Positions 33,823 through 42,854 of a stretch of 64,000 nt of DNA are shown piece by piece. The translations under genes were made by a program, and so were the position numbers. Origin of the DNA: JAFGHJ01 sp964525555 (GTDB taxonomy: Bacteria; Hydrothermota; UBA3072). The notes beneath the pieces were generated by a model. The model worked only from the letters and a program-made list of their open reading frames with translations. It was not told the DNA's origin and made no database searches. Position 1 is the first letter of the stretch, and each line of letters opens with the position of its first letter. The DNA lies in NCBI GenBank assembly GCA_964525555.1, contig CAZGHN010000001.1, positions 124,001 through 188,000 of the forward strand, given 5' to 3'.

Positions 33823-35880
33823 ATGAAAAAGAAAAACAAGAACAAAAATATTAAAAAAATTGAAGGGCAGTGGCTTCCATTTACACAAATTTTAAAAGAC
33901 AAAAATTTTCACTTAATTATTCTGTTAACTATATTACTTTGGGTAATTCTTTTACAAGTCGTATATACCTCTGCGGGAGGAAGATTTGCTTTACCTTCGA
34001 GTGACGGATATGTAATTTTAAGACACGCGGAAGCATGGTACGAAGGACATCCTTTAAGTTTATATCCAGAGGATCCTCCGACTGCAAAAAATCCAATACC
34101 CTATGCAATGATTCTATCAATCGGATATTATCTTGGATTCAAAGGCCTTAACACTTTTATATTCTGGACATATTTAATAAATCTTATTATGTTGCTCGGT
34201 TCAATACTATTTCTTTATCGATTTTTCAAAAGATTCTTTCCGGAAGTTGCATTTCCATCCGCTTTACTTACCGCATTATTTGCGCCCATATTTTACAACT
34301 CTTTCAGCTGTACTACCTTCCCATTACTATTTTTCCTCACATCCGGAGCACTGGCATTCTTAGAAAGCTTTCCTTTTTTCATATCATTCGCACTGCTTAC
34401 CGGATTTTCCCGGGGCGAAGGAATAATTTACTATTTTTTCCTGTCATCTCTACACTTGGGATTGAATAGAAAGAATACCCTGAAACTTTTAATATTTACT
34501 ATCCCTCTTTTTTGCCCATTGATTATAAACCGATTACTAGTAGGACAAAAAATTAGCCAGGGAACCGTATCTCAGATGCTTTTTCACTACGACTCATTTA
34601 CGAACATACTTGAAATAGGAGCAGTGAATTTCACTCATCATTTAAAAGCGACGGTATTAGGGCTTTATAAACCGGGAGAGGATTTTGGCTTACAAAGGCT
34701 TGCATCATCGGTATTTACATTACCTCCTTTGTTTTTCATCTTTTCTGCTATAGGATTTTTTGAAAAAGATAAGAAATTATTCGCAATTGTAACCGTAATT
34801 TTTTTGGCGCTTTTGCTAATCGGAGATTCCTTAATATTATTTACGGGAATTGGATACAATCGACATCTCCTTTTGGTTTTTCCTCTTGTATTCGCATTTT
34901 CTTTCCTGGGAATAGAAAAAATAAATAAAAAAGTAGAAGGATTTTTCCCCGCAGCAACAGCCTTTTTTTCACTGTTTTTTATATGCCAGGAAATCCTAAT
35001 GTTTGTATATATAAAAAGAGATGTAGAATCTGTAAAAAGAGGTAATGAAGTCGTACAATGGATGGATGAAAATTTGCCTCATGGAACGAGAATCTTCGAT
35101 GGAACAAGAGGGCGTCAATTTATCTCTTTCGAAGCGACAAATCTAAGATTAATCCCCTTAACCCCAAATATTAATCCTATTTTAGGAAAGTATACAAATG
35201 CTTTCTGGATGAATACCGAAAATTCAGAACTAATACAAAGATTTTATACCAATACTAAATATATATTAACAACAAAAATTAACAATAAAAAGGATTTTCC
35301 TTTAATATTCTGGCTTCAAAGCTTCTCTGTCGGCGACCCAAGGCTTTTTTCCTGGATCGGGGTAAAAGAAAAATACGGCCTTTTCACCCTCGACTTATCC
35401 CCTCTCACGGCAAAAAGATTCGAAGAAGAATCAATCATAGATGAAGTCGATGTGGGCGATCCGGCATCAGAATCGATTCATGGTTATAATAGAGTGAATA
35501 TAAATGGATTTAAATTTAGACATATGTTACAGAATATCAATGGAGTGTACGACGCGGCACGCGTTATCGAAGGATATGAATCCTTCAATATTGAGCTTTC
35601 CCAGAAAGATAACAACATTTTGGTTATTTTGTTAGGAAACCACTTTGAAGGCGAGAGAGTTGCTCTCATTTCTGCTTTAAAAGAAGTTGATTTCGAATTA
35701 GAAGATCCTTATTACGAAATTCATATAAACGGACAAAAGATTGCAGAAGACAAAATCGAAAAAGACCATGAATTAGTAAGAATTTCAATACCTCAAGAAA
35801 CTAATAAAAATAAAGCGGAAATATTGGTAAAAGGACGATTCATTTCCTACCACTATTGGATACTAAGAGATAAACAATAA
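33823..35880 (+). CDS. Large polytopic membrane protein, probable GT-C-fold glycosyltransferase
   Basis: A 685-residue protein with a lysine-rich cytoplasmic N-terminus and about ten membrane helices between residues 28 and 405. A soluble C-terminal region of about 280 residues follows. The first loop contains SSDGYVILRHAEAWYEG, placed like the catalytic acidic loop of GT-C enzymes (GT39/GT83-like), although I cannot confirm a family. The C-terminal part has a beta-rich domain near 535-680. It is divergent from the glycan cluster and shares its intergenic region. It is the only gene before a strong bidirectional terminator. Confidence 0.62.
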   Translation: MKKKNKNKNIKKIEGQWLPFTQILKDKNFHLIILLTILLWVILLQVVYTSAGGRFALPSSDGYVILRHAEAWYEGHPLSLYPEDPPTAKNPIPYAMILSIGYYLGFKGLNTFIFWTYLINLIMLLGSILFLYRFFKRFFPEVAFPSALLTALFAPIFYNSFSCTTFPLLFFLTSGALAFLESFPFFISFALLTGFSRGEGIIYYFFLSSLHLGLNRKNTLKLLIFTIPLFCPLIINRLLVGQKISQGTVSQMLFHYDSFTNILEIGAVNFTHHLKATVLGLYKPGEDFGLQRLASSVFTLPPLFFIFSAIGFFEKDKKLFAIVTVIFLALLLIGDSLILFTGIGYNRHLLLVFPLVFAFSFLGIEKINKKVEGFFPAATAFFSLFFICQEILMFVYIKRDVESVKRGNEVVQWMDENLPHGTRIFDGTRGRQFISFEATNLRLIPLTPNINPILGKYTNAFWMNTENSELIQRFYTNTKYILTTKINNKKDFPLIFWLQSFSVGDPRLFSWIGVKEKYGLFTLDLSPLTAKRFEEESIIDEVDVGDPASESIHGYNRVNINGFKFRHMLQNINGVYDAARVIEGYESFNIELSQKDNNILVILLGNHFEGERVALISALKEVDFELEDPYYEIHINGQKIAEDKIEKDHELVRISIPQETNKNKAEILVKGRFISYHYWILRDKQ

Positions 35881-35934
35881 CAAAAAAGACTTAATTCTCA
35901 TTTTTTTCAGAATTATTTCTATAAAAATTAGAAC

Positions 35935-35963
35935 AAAAAAGGGCGACTGAAGTCGCCCTTTTT
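35935..35963. terminator. Bidirectional intrinsic terminator
   Basis: A-run, GGGCGAC (35941-35947), tetraloop TGAA, GTCGCCC (35952-35958), T-run. It is symmetrical, so it can end both the + strand membrane-protein gene (stop at 35880) and the - strand pilin gene (stop at 35986). Confidence 0.93.
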
Positions 35964-35985
35964 GAGTTTTATAGAAATTATTGGT

Positions 35986-36411
35986 TCACTTACCAGCGTT
36001 AAGAGTTAAATCACTGATAATAACGAGTTTTCCAAAACCGGTAATCGTGTAATTATCTCCCTGGAAACTACCACCTGAACAAGAATAACCGACTCTACCT
36101 TCAGTCTGGGCTAAAGAACCCCAATCTACGCAACCTGTACCAATTTCTGTGGCCCTGTAGGGATTCTTAAAGTTTCCCGGCAATTCAGAGTCAATAGCAG
36201 ACTGATCATTCCCTGCCGTCGGATAGGCACCCGCATGTTCAATCGATATCGATTCAACAGTTACCTGTAAAGTATGCATATTAGCTTTCACCGAAGCAAT
36301 CTTAGCTTTTTCAACTATCTTAATAAAATTCGGGATAGCGATAGCTGCAAGAATACCAATAATGACGACCACAACCATTAATTCAATAAGCGTAAACCCA
36401 CGTTTCTTCAT
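35986..36411 (-). CDS. Type IV pilin, major-pilin type (copy A)
   Basis: A 141-residue class III prepilin. The leader MKKRG is cut before F, with E at mature position 5 (FTLIELMVVVVIIGILAAIAIPNF). Two C-terminal cysteines (about residues 94 and 111) should form the pilin disulfide loop around DWGSLAQTEGRVGYSC. It closely resembles copy B at 36733, and the last 128 bases of their coding DNA differ at only 3 positions. It has an AGGAGG ribosome-binding site. Assembly ATPases and prepilin peptidase are not in the window. Confidence 0.92.
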   Translation of the reverse strand: MKKRGFTLIELMVVVVIIGILAAIAIPNFIKIVEKAKIASVKANMHTLQVTVESISIEHAGAYPTAGNDQSAIDSELPGNFKNPYRATEIGTGCVDWGSLAQTEGRVGYSCSGGSFQGDNYTITGFGKLVIISDLTLNAGK

Positions 36412-36732
36412 ATAAACCTCCTAATTGTTAGAGTTTAACTTATCTATATAAACTAACTCATCAATAAATAACCAAAAAACTTCCATACATCTATACCTAT
36501 ACAAAAAATATTCCTAAAGACAAGTACTTGAAAAACAAATTCTTAAGCTCTATATTATTTGCAAACTGCAAATTTTCCTGCATTTCTAGTAAAATATATT
36601 TAACAAAAATTTCAAATTTACGTGGATTTGAAAGGTAATTATTTATCTTACAGTTATTACAAAAAAATAAGTCTAAGCTATTAAATTTATTTTCTACGAT
36701 TTTGACTCTCCTTACCTGATTATCAATCAAGC

Positions 36733-37164
36733 TTATTTGCCGGCATTAAGAGTTAAGTCACTGATAATAACGCGTTTTCCAAAACCGGTAATCGTGTAAT
36801 TATCTCCCTGGAAACTACCGCCTGAACAAGAATAACCGACTCTACCTTCAGTCTGGGCTAAAGAACCCCAATCAATACAAGTTGTACCTGTCTCAGTATT
36901 TCTATATGGATTTTTAAAGTCCCTCGGAATTTCAGAAGCAATATCAGCCTGATTATTCCCTGCCGTTGGATAGGCGCCCGCATGTTCAACCGACATTGAT
37001 TCCACTGTAAGTTGCAAAGTATGCATATTTGATTTAACCGAAGCTATTTTAGCTTTTTCCGTCATCTTTACAAAATTCGGTACCGCAATCGCAGCTAAAA
37101 TACCTATGATAACAACTACTACCATAAGCTCAATTAAAGTAAACCCTTCTTTATTCTTATTCAT
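36733..37164 (-). CDS. Type IV pilin, major-pilin type (copy B)
   Basis: A 143-residue prepilin with leader MNKNKEG, cleaved before FTLIELMVV, and E5 intact. Most of the protein is identical or similar to copy A. The C-terminal third is almost identical in DNA, whereas the conserved N-terminal helix uses many different synonymous codons. The promoter (37177-37204) puts the ATG about 6 bases after the expected transcript start, with no Shine-Dalgarno sequence. The 321-base gap to copy A is very AT-rich and shows no convincing gene. Confidence 0.92.
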   Translation of the reverse strand: MNKNKEGFTLIELMVVVVIIGILAAIAVPNFVKMTEKAKIASVKSNMHTLQLTVESMSVEHAGAYPTAGNNQADIASEIPRDFKNPYRNTETGTTCIDWGSLAQTEGRVGYSCSGGSFQGDNYTITGFGKRVIISDLTLNAGK

Positions 37165-37176
37165 AATACTGTATAA

Positions 37177-37204
37177 AAAATACGAGAAAAATCAAAAATG
37201 TCAA
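37177..37204 (-). promoter_or_regulatory. Promoter of pilin copy B
   Basis: Minus strand: TTGACA (37204-37199), a 16-base spacer, TATTTT (37182-37177), then 12 bases to the ATG. It is a sigma-70-like promoter rather than the sigma-54 type often seen before pilA. Confidence 0.65.
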
Positions 37205-37255
37205 GGTTGAAAAAGTATTTTTTGGATTTACCCTACAATATCCCAAAAAAATCTA

Positions 37256-37362
37256 CCACATAGAACACAGAGAGAAATTGAGTCCAAAGTCCAATGTTCT
37301 AAGTCCAAAGTCAAACAAATATTTGAACCACAAAGCGCACAAAGAACACAAAGTCTGCGAAA
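37256..37362. repeat. CACAGAG, GTCCAAA and CACAAAG word repeats
   Basis: ACCACATAGAACACAGAGAG, then GTCCAAAGTCCAATGTTC..GTCCAAAGTC, then a 9-base-period run CACAAAGCG-CACAAAGAA-CACAAAG. It lies between dapL and the pilin promoter. Confidence 0.7.
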
Positions 37363-37369
37363 CAAACTG

Positions 37370-37398
37370 AATTAAATTAGCTAAGAGCTAATTTAATT
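37370..37398. other. 13-bp perfect inverted repeat overlapping the dapL stop codon
   Basis: Bases 37370-37382 and 37386-37398 are perfect reverse complements around a 3-base loop. The dapL stop codon lies in the arm. The stem is AT-rich and lacks a following U-run, so it may stabilise the 3' end rather than terminate. Confidence 0.6.
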
Positions 37399-38600
37399 CG
37401 CCCTACTGCTTCTTTTACTTTTTCTTGACTGTTAAATGAACTTATACGGATATAGCCTTTTCCGCATCTGCCGAATCCGCTTCCCGGTGTACAAACTACA
37501 TTGGCTTTGTTTAACAATAAATCAAAAAATTCCCAGGAGTCTTTGCCCGTTTTTATCCAGATATAAGGCGAATTATCTCCGCCGTTGCATCTATATCCTA
37601 ATTCTTCGAAAGCTTTTCTGACTGTTCTGGCATTCTCAAGGTAATAATCTATCAAATACCTGACCTGCTTCTGGCCTTCGTCTGTATAAACCGCTTCCGC
37701 TGCTCTCTGTACAGGGTATGAAACACCGTTAAATTTTGTAGTTTGACGTCTGTTCCACATATCATGTAATGAATGTTTACCTCCGTTTTTATCATAAGCC
37801 AGACATTCTTTTGGAATAACAGTGTATGCACAGCGGGTACCCGTGAATCCGGCTGTTTTTGAGAAACTTCTGAATTCTATTGCAATATCTTTTGCGCCGG
37901 GAATTTCATAAATGCTTTTGGGTATATTGCTATCTCGTATAAAAGCTTCATATGCGGAATCGTAAAGAATGAGGGCTTTATTATCTTTAGCGTAATTCAC
38001 CCAATTTTTGAGCATTTCTTTGTTGATTGTTGCTCCCGTTGGATTATTCGGAAAACATAGGTATATTAAATCTACTTTTTCAGATGGTAATGAAGGTACA
38101 TAGTTATTTTCTTCTGTCGCTTCAAGGTATATAAGTCCATTATATCTTCCGTCTTCCCAATTATTTGTACGTCCGGCCATAACGTTCGTATCTACGTAAA
38201 CAGGATAAACAGGATCAGGAACAGCAATTTTTGCGTCCAGAGAAAAAAGTTCCTGTATGTTACCCGTATCGCATTTTGCTCCATCGCTTATGAATATTTC
38301 ATCCGCTGAGATATCCGCTCCCCGGGATTTAAAGTCTACTTCCGCAATTCTATCGCGCAGAAAAGAATATCCTTTTTCCGGGCCGTATCCACGGAAAGAA
38401 TCGTCGTGCGACATTTCCTCGACAGCTGCCTTAAAAGCTTTAATACAGGCCCCTGGAAGCGCTTTTGTAACATCACCTATGCCTAAACTGATAATTTCTT
38501 TATCGGGATAAGCATCTTTAAATGCGGATACCCTTTTTCCAATCTCTGCAAAGAGATAAGATGATTTTAGCTTTAAGTAATTTTCGTTGATTCTTATCAT
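37377..38600 (-). CDS. dapL: LL-diaminopimelate aminotransferase
   Basis: A 407-residue PLP aminotransferase that makes LL-diaminopimelate directly from tetrahydrodipicolinate, bypassing DapC/D/E. Signatures of DapL: SLGIGDVTKALP near residue 37, YGPEKGYSFLRD near 71, FISDGAKCDTGNIQ near 102, FPNNPTGATI near 188, and SKTAGFTGTRCAYT with the PLP lysine K248. The length matches the family. It serves lysine and peptidoglycan synthesis. Its promoter leaves a leader of only about 5 bases. It is transcribed alone between the pilin and PilY1 loci. Confidence 0.95.
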   Translation of the reverse strand: MIRINENYLKLKSSYLFAEIGKRVSAFKDAYPDKEIISLGIGDVTKALPGACIKAFKAAVEEMSHDDSFRGYGPEKGYSFLRDRIAEVDFKSRGADISADEIFISDGAKCDTGNIQELFSLDAKIAVPDPVYPVYVDTNVMAGRTNNWEDGRYNGLIYLEATEENNYVPSLPSEKVDLIYLCFPNNPTGATINKEMLKNWVNYAKDNKALILYDSAYEAFIRDSNIPKSIYEIPGAKDIAIEFRSFSKTAGFTGTRCAYTVIPKECLAYDKNGGKHSLHDMWNRRQTTKFNGVSYPVQRAAEAVYTDEGQKQVRYLIDYYLENARTVRKAFEELGYRCNGGDNSPYIWIKTGKDSWEFFDLLLNKANVVCTPGSGFGRCGKGYIRISSFNSQEKVKEAVGRIKLALS

Positions 38601-38611
38601 ATTATGTGAGT

Positions 38612-38639
38612 ATTATAAATTTTTTCCCCGAATTGTCAA
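38612..38639 (-). promoter_or_regulatory. Promoter of dapL
   Basis: Minus strand: TTGACA (38639-38634), a 16-base spacer, perfect TATAAT (38617-38612), then 11 bases to the ATG at 38600. No Shine-Dalgarno sequence is visible. Confidence 0.75.
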
Positions 38640-38640
38640 C

Positions 38641-38848
38641 GCTCTTTTCAATTAAGTTAATTGGTTAATTAGTAATTTTAGAATATAGGATATTTAAATA
38701 AGTTAAATAGTTAAATAGGAAAAAATGGAACGGGGATGGGAGGACGATTTAACCATTCAACAATTTGACCATTCAACTTGTTTCGCAGACTTTGTGTTCT
38801 TTGTTGTTAAATTAGTTTCTTTGGAGCTGAGATTCTGTCTTCTGAATT
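38641..38848. repeat. GTTAATTGGTTAATTAG / CCATTCAAC word repeats
   Basis: The 343-base gap between dapL and the pilus operon holds no gene. Words seen: TTAATTGGTTAATTAGTAA, AGTTAAATAGTTAAATAG, CCATTCAACAATTTGACCATTCAAC, ACTTTGTGTTCTTTGTTG and GATTCTGTCTTCTGAATTCTG. The terminator hairpin follows at 38856-38907. Confidence 0.65.
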
Positions 38849-38855
38849 CTGTGTT

Positions 38856-38907
38856 AAAAAACTGAGATCCTCATTTTTATCTCTATAGATAAAAATGAGG
38901 ACCTCAG
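38856..38907 (-). terminator. Long-stem intrinsic terminator of the minor-pilin operon
   Basis: Arms 38862-38882 and 38887-38907 pair at 20 of 21 positions with loop CTAT. On the minus strand the stem is followed by six T (complement of 38856-38861). It lies 37 bases past the last gene of the pilY1 operon. The stem is unusually long for an intrinsic terminator. Confidence 0.85.
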
Positions 38908-38943
38908 AGAAATGCAAGAAAGGAAGGAAAATCTTACTGCATC

Positions 38944-39822
38944 TCAGTTTTTTCTAATATCCAGAGAAAAAGAGTTAACCGTTTCACCTCCTCTTTCATC
39001 TCTGGCTTTCAATTTTATTACAAACGAAGTATCCCTCTGTTGTTCAGGTACTTCCCAAATTAGCCTATTATCTTCGAGTCTCATACCCGGAGGGCCTTCT
39101 TCAAGAGTCAAAGTGAAATTATCTTCATCTCCGTCTCTGACTTCTATCTCATAGTCCATAGCATTTCCTTGAATAGAAGGCGGAGGGGATATAAATTCAG
39201 GCGGAGAATTTTGAACTAAAACAAAACCCGTATTGATAGGATCTCCTTCATCAGTTCCATCAAAAGGAATAACGATAGCATATACCTTATCGGCAGCTTT
39301 GAATTCATCTCCGGATAAGACTTCACTATCGCTAACTTCTTTTTCATTAACGTACCACTTGGTAAGCAGTATAACATCATCCCCATCAGCATCGGTAAAA
39401 TTTGCATTGATAGAAATATCCATCCCATGTCTCGGATCGGTCGGCGAAATCTCCAATGAACTAATTCTTGCGGGAGAGTTTTTTATAACTATCGGACCAA
39501 CTTTTTTCTTTTCCACTCCGCCCATTAAAATCGAACAGAAAACTGTATCACCTTTAGAAAAGTTTTCAGGCGACAATCTGTTACTATTTATCGATGACGG
39601 AAGAGGTATACCGTTAACAATCCACTCATAATCCGGAGTTTCTCCCGATATCGCTGTAACCTTAACAGTTATAACATCAGAAGAAGTAGGTTCGGCAGGC
39701 GAAAAATCCGTTGCAACAACACTGCCACCTTCTGAAGATGCGGAGGAGGATTTATCTCCTCCGCACCCTGTTATCAGCAGAACGAACACAATAAAATTTA
39801 AAAGAATTACTTCTCTAACCAT
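38944..39822 (-). CDS. Lipoprotein with Ig-like/cadherin-like repeats, last gene of the PilY1 operon
   Basis: A 292-residue lipoprotein with signal and lipobox LITGCGG (Cys about 20). After a Ser/Gly-rich linker there are three beta-sandwich-like repeats; the last (DYEIEVRDGDEDNFTLTLEE, then LIWEVPEQQ) looks like a putative Ig domain. Repeated acidic turns DADGDDV and RDGDEDN suggest calcium binding. The start overlaps the pilY1 stop by 16 bases, so it is co-translated with the tip adhesin. It occupies the place of pilE in Pseudomonas-type minor pilin operons, but it is not a pilin. Confidence 0.75.
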   Translation of the reverse strand: MVREVILLNFIVFVLLITGCGGDKSSSASSEGGSVVATDFSPAEPTSSDVITVKVTAISGETPDYEWIVNGIPLPSSINSNRLSPENFSKGDTVFCSILMGGVEKKKVGPIVIKNSPARISSLEISPTDPRHGMDISINANFTDADGDDVILLTKWYVNEKEVSDSEVLSGDEFKAADKVYAIVIPFDGTDEGDPINTGFVLVQNSPPEFISPPPSIQGNAMDYEIEVRDGDEDNFTLTLEEGPPGMRLEDNRLIWEVPEQQRDTSFVIKLKARDERGGETVNSFSLDIRKN

Positions 39823-42800
39823 TTAAGAACCCTCTTCAATACTCCGAAACCGGATTTTTGTTCAACCCAGATAGAATCCGAGGTCTGGTGAATTTCAAAC
39901 CCGCCTCCCTCCATGTTAAATGAATACCTCGGAGCCTGCGGTATACCTGTACCCATTCCTCTAATCCTTCCGGTACCAGTTCTAAAATTGAGCGAGTATT
40001 CCCTCGCCGATCCCGCAGCTGGCTGACAGGGGTCGGAAGAAGAATCCGGACAAAAAGTTGCAAATTTCAATTCATCCATTAAAAGAGTGGCATGACTTAC
40101 CGTTTTTTCATTACTCGAATTCGTGTAATTATTGTAATTGATCAGCCATCCTCTATATGTCGGAAAATCATTTATAAAATCGAATCCATCGGCCGTATCT
40201 GCCAATTCATACAGATTATCTTCCCTGAACGGATAACTCTCCGTAGAATCTACCAAAGTATCCATTATAGCATAGAATCTGTTGTATACAGTCACGTCGC
40301 CCTTTACCACGCCTTTAAAGACATGTGCTCTATCCCCGGATCCATAAAAAACCCAGAAACATCCATAAGTTGGGTCTCTCTCGATCAGTGGTCTGAAGAA
40401 AGCGGGCTGCGCGGGGTTCTTATTCTTTGTATCATCATTATCTCTAACAGGTATCGGAGGACGGAAGATACATCTAGCTCTCCACGTTGAAACATCGGGA
40501 TTAGTAGCGTTCACTTTCCAGAGCTGACCGGCAACATCAGGAATATACAGTAAATCGTAAATATTATCTTCACGAGGATCAACATTCACCATATTTCCCG
40601 CAGCAACAAAAGGATACAACATACTGTCCGCGTCTCCAGTGGCACCAGGTATATACCAGTAATTGCTGCCGTAGCTGAGTCCGTTTGTTGCCGCATCATA
40701 AATATCTAACGCAACAATCACATTTCCCATAAGAGGTGTAGAAGAAAGAGGTTCATACATATCATATGAACTATCAGGACATTCCCCTCCTCCGAAGAAG
40801 GCAAAGAAACGCTCAACAGTATCAGCCCCTATCAGCCTGCACACTTTATACATTACCGGGGTAGAAGTCGTTAAGCCCATAGTATCTGTTGCAAAATTAA
40901 ACTTATGCGCGGGGCTACTTGGGTCCGTCACGTCGAGACAGGAAATGGCTCTACCGCCTTCACCCTGAGAAGCCATCAAAATGGTCTTCCACTCATTCCA
41001 GTTCTTAAAAGTATCATTAACGCTCGTAGGGAACCAGACATCAGCCGCCATAGGATCGGCATCCACATAAAATCTATGTGAATCTCTTAAATTCTTTAAT
41101 TCGGGAATAAAATTCTCGGGCACAACGGCAAACAATTCTTCACCCGACGAATCATTAAACGCGTGTAGCAAACCCGTATTACTGCCCACATAAATTACAC
41201 CGGGTCTCATCGTAGTTATTGTATCTCTATACACATCAAAATCATCATCATGATAAAAATAATTAGGAGAGCCTATGCGAAGAGGAGACGAATGGAAAAT
41301 ATCTCCTAGATAAGCGTTATTGTCCATAACTGCACTACCACTCCACACAAGGTTACATATAGAATCCGCTGAGTCATTATTCCCAACCGCAAAATCTGCC
41401 GCGCTGAAATTAAAAGTATCAAGAGAATATAGATTTGAACCCATCGCCCCATAAATGTTTCTCGTCAAAGGGTTCCTCTGTCTCAAAATATCTCCGGCAT
41501 TCCATATGAGAATATCAGCCGGAAAAGAATCTAGAGAAATTCCTCCCGCAACAAGCTTGAGCGCCCTGAGATGGCCTTCCCAGAAGGGGCTGTCGCCCGG
41601 ATAGAACGAAGCAAGATAAAGCCTGGCTTCATATTCTGTAGACAGAAATTCTTCTTCGATACTTGTAACTTCACCGGCGGAGAAAGCTCGCGCTTCCTGA
41701 ACAATATCGGTAAAAATATCCCTGAAAGCCTCAACTACCTCATCACTTGAAGTAGCAGGATAGTAATGTTCAGTTCCTCCTTTCAATGCAATCGAATCCA
41801 TAATATTTTCAAATGTACTTCCTTCATCGCCCACTCCTATTACATAAGTCTTGATTTCAAAAGTTCCTGCCGAATCTTTTGGACCGCTGGCAGCCACATA
41901 AGTATGACGAAGGGAATCAGCCTCCGCATAACATTGGTTTCTCATTGTCGCACTCGGATTACCAGGAAGTTCGAATGCACCTAACGGCGCAGTCTTACCA
42001 ACACCAGCACCTATTCCCAATGTAGGCGAACCGTCTGTTAAAAGAACAACAAAATATTTTCGGCACCATTTCTGTTCGTTATTATCATTAATCTTATCCT
42101 GATAAAAATATCTCGCACCCCTGAGAGTAGGAGCTATCGGAGTGTAACCATAACCTCTCAATTCCTTATTTGCACCACCAGTAGACAGATCGCTATCCAG
42201 CCATCTTTTTATTTCGTTTATATGAGATTTATTTGAATCGCCGCCCGCATTTGAGATATTTACTCTTAGCATAAACTGCTCATACGCGTATGTCGTATTA
42301 TTTCCCCACCACAAAAGGTCCGGATGCGCATCCTCCCGAGCATTGTATTCGTTCCCATACTCATCCCAACACATATACACATTGGTAGTCATTATCTGAG
42401 CCGGATCATAAGTGTCGGTCTGGTAAAAACTTGCAAGACCCCATCTTATCAGCCCTCCAAATTCATTCAAAACATCAGTCATTGCGTTCTTGACAATATA
42501 AAGTCTGGACTTATCACCGTATCTGGTAGAATCGATTTTAACAGAATCCACAATAGTACCCCACCAGCGAATATATTCCCACTGTGGTCCCCAATCTGCT
42601 CGATAACCATAAAACGGATCTTCAATATTTCCTGATGCTGGTGAAGTTTCATCTCCGCCAATCGTTCCATCTCCACAAGTAGCCTCTCCGGCCATATTCC
42701 ATGTCATTGTACCCGAAGTATCGAGAATAATCATCACGTAAGGGGTTACAAACCGGGCGAAAAACACTGCATCCTGGATATGACTGCCCAGATTCGGTAC

Positions 42801-42845
42801 CAGTAAAAACATAAAAGCTAAAATAATGAATAGCTTTTTCATCAT
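39807..42845 (-). CDS. pilY1: PilY1-like type IV pilus tip adhesin
   Basis: A 1012-residue secreted protein. After a signal peptide, a von Willebrand A-like domain starts with a MIDAS-like D42-T-S-G-T46; DGSPTLG near residue 272 and VIGVGDEG near 330 belong to the same fold. The C-terminal half is the PilC/PilY1 beta-propeller: GVIYVGSNTGLLHAFN near 545 and DPREDNIYD at 756-764. The last segment corresponds to the calcium-binding nonapeptide of PilY1, here with Arg at the third position. PilY1 sits at the pilus tip and controls extension and adhesion. It lies directly after four minor-pilin genes. Confidence 0.9.
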   Translation of the reverse strand: MMKKLFIILAFMFLLVPNLGSHIQDAVFFARFVTPYVMIILDTSGTMTWNMAGEATCGDGTIGGDETSPASGNIEDPFYGYRADWGPQWEYIRWWGTIVDSVKIDSTRYGDKSRLYIVKNAMTDVLNEFGGLIRWGLASFYQTDTYDPAQIMTTNVYMCWDEYGNEYNAREDAHPDLLWWGNNTTYAYEQFMLRVNISNAGGDSNKSHINEIKRWLDSDLSTGGANKELRGYGYTPIAPTLRGARYFYQDKINDNNEQKWCRKYFVVLLTDGSPTLGIGAGVGKTAPLGAFELPGNPSATMRNQCYAEADSLRHTYVAASGPKDSAGTFEIKTYVIGVGDEGSTFENIMDSIALKGGTEHYYPATSSDEVVEAFRDIFTDIVQEARAFSAGEVTSIEEEFLSTEYEARLYLASFYPGDSPFWEGHLRALKLVAGGISLDSFPADILIWNAGDILRQRNPLTRNIYGAMGSNLYSLDTFNFSAADFAVGNNDSADSICNLVWSGSAVMDNNAYLGDIFHSSPLRIGSPNYFYHDDDFDVYRDTITTMRPGVIYVGSNTGLLHAFNDSSGEELFAVVPENFIPELKNLRDSHRFYVDADPMAADVWFPTSVNDTFKNWNEWKTILMASQGEGGRAISCLDVTDPSSPAHKFNFATDTMGLTTSTPVMYKVCRLIGADTVERFFAFFGGGECPDSSYDMYEPLSSTPLMGNVIVALDIYDAATNGLSYGSNYWYIPGATGDADSMLYPFVAAGNMVNVDPREDNIYDLLYIPDVAGQLWKVNATNPDVSTWRARCIFRPPIPVRDNDDTKNKNPAQPAFFRPLIERDPTYGCFWVFYGSGDRAHVFKGVVKGDVTVYNRFYAIMDTLVDSTESYPFREDNLYELADTADGFDFINDFPTYRGWLINYNNYTNSSNEKTVSHATLLMDELKFATFCPDSSSDPCQPAAGSAREYSLNFRTGTGRIRGMGTGIPQAPRYSFNMEGGGFEIHQTSDSIWVEQKSGFGVLKRVLKWLEK

Positions 42846-42854
42846 TCCTCCTTT

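Noticed and set aside
36497..36730. 77-residue minus-strand open frame between the two pilin genes
   Set aside because: AT-rich, no ribosome-binding site and no recognisable features. Considered non-coding.
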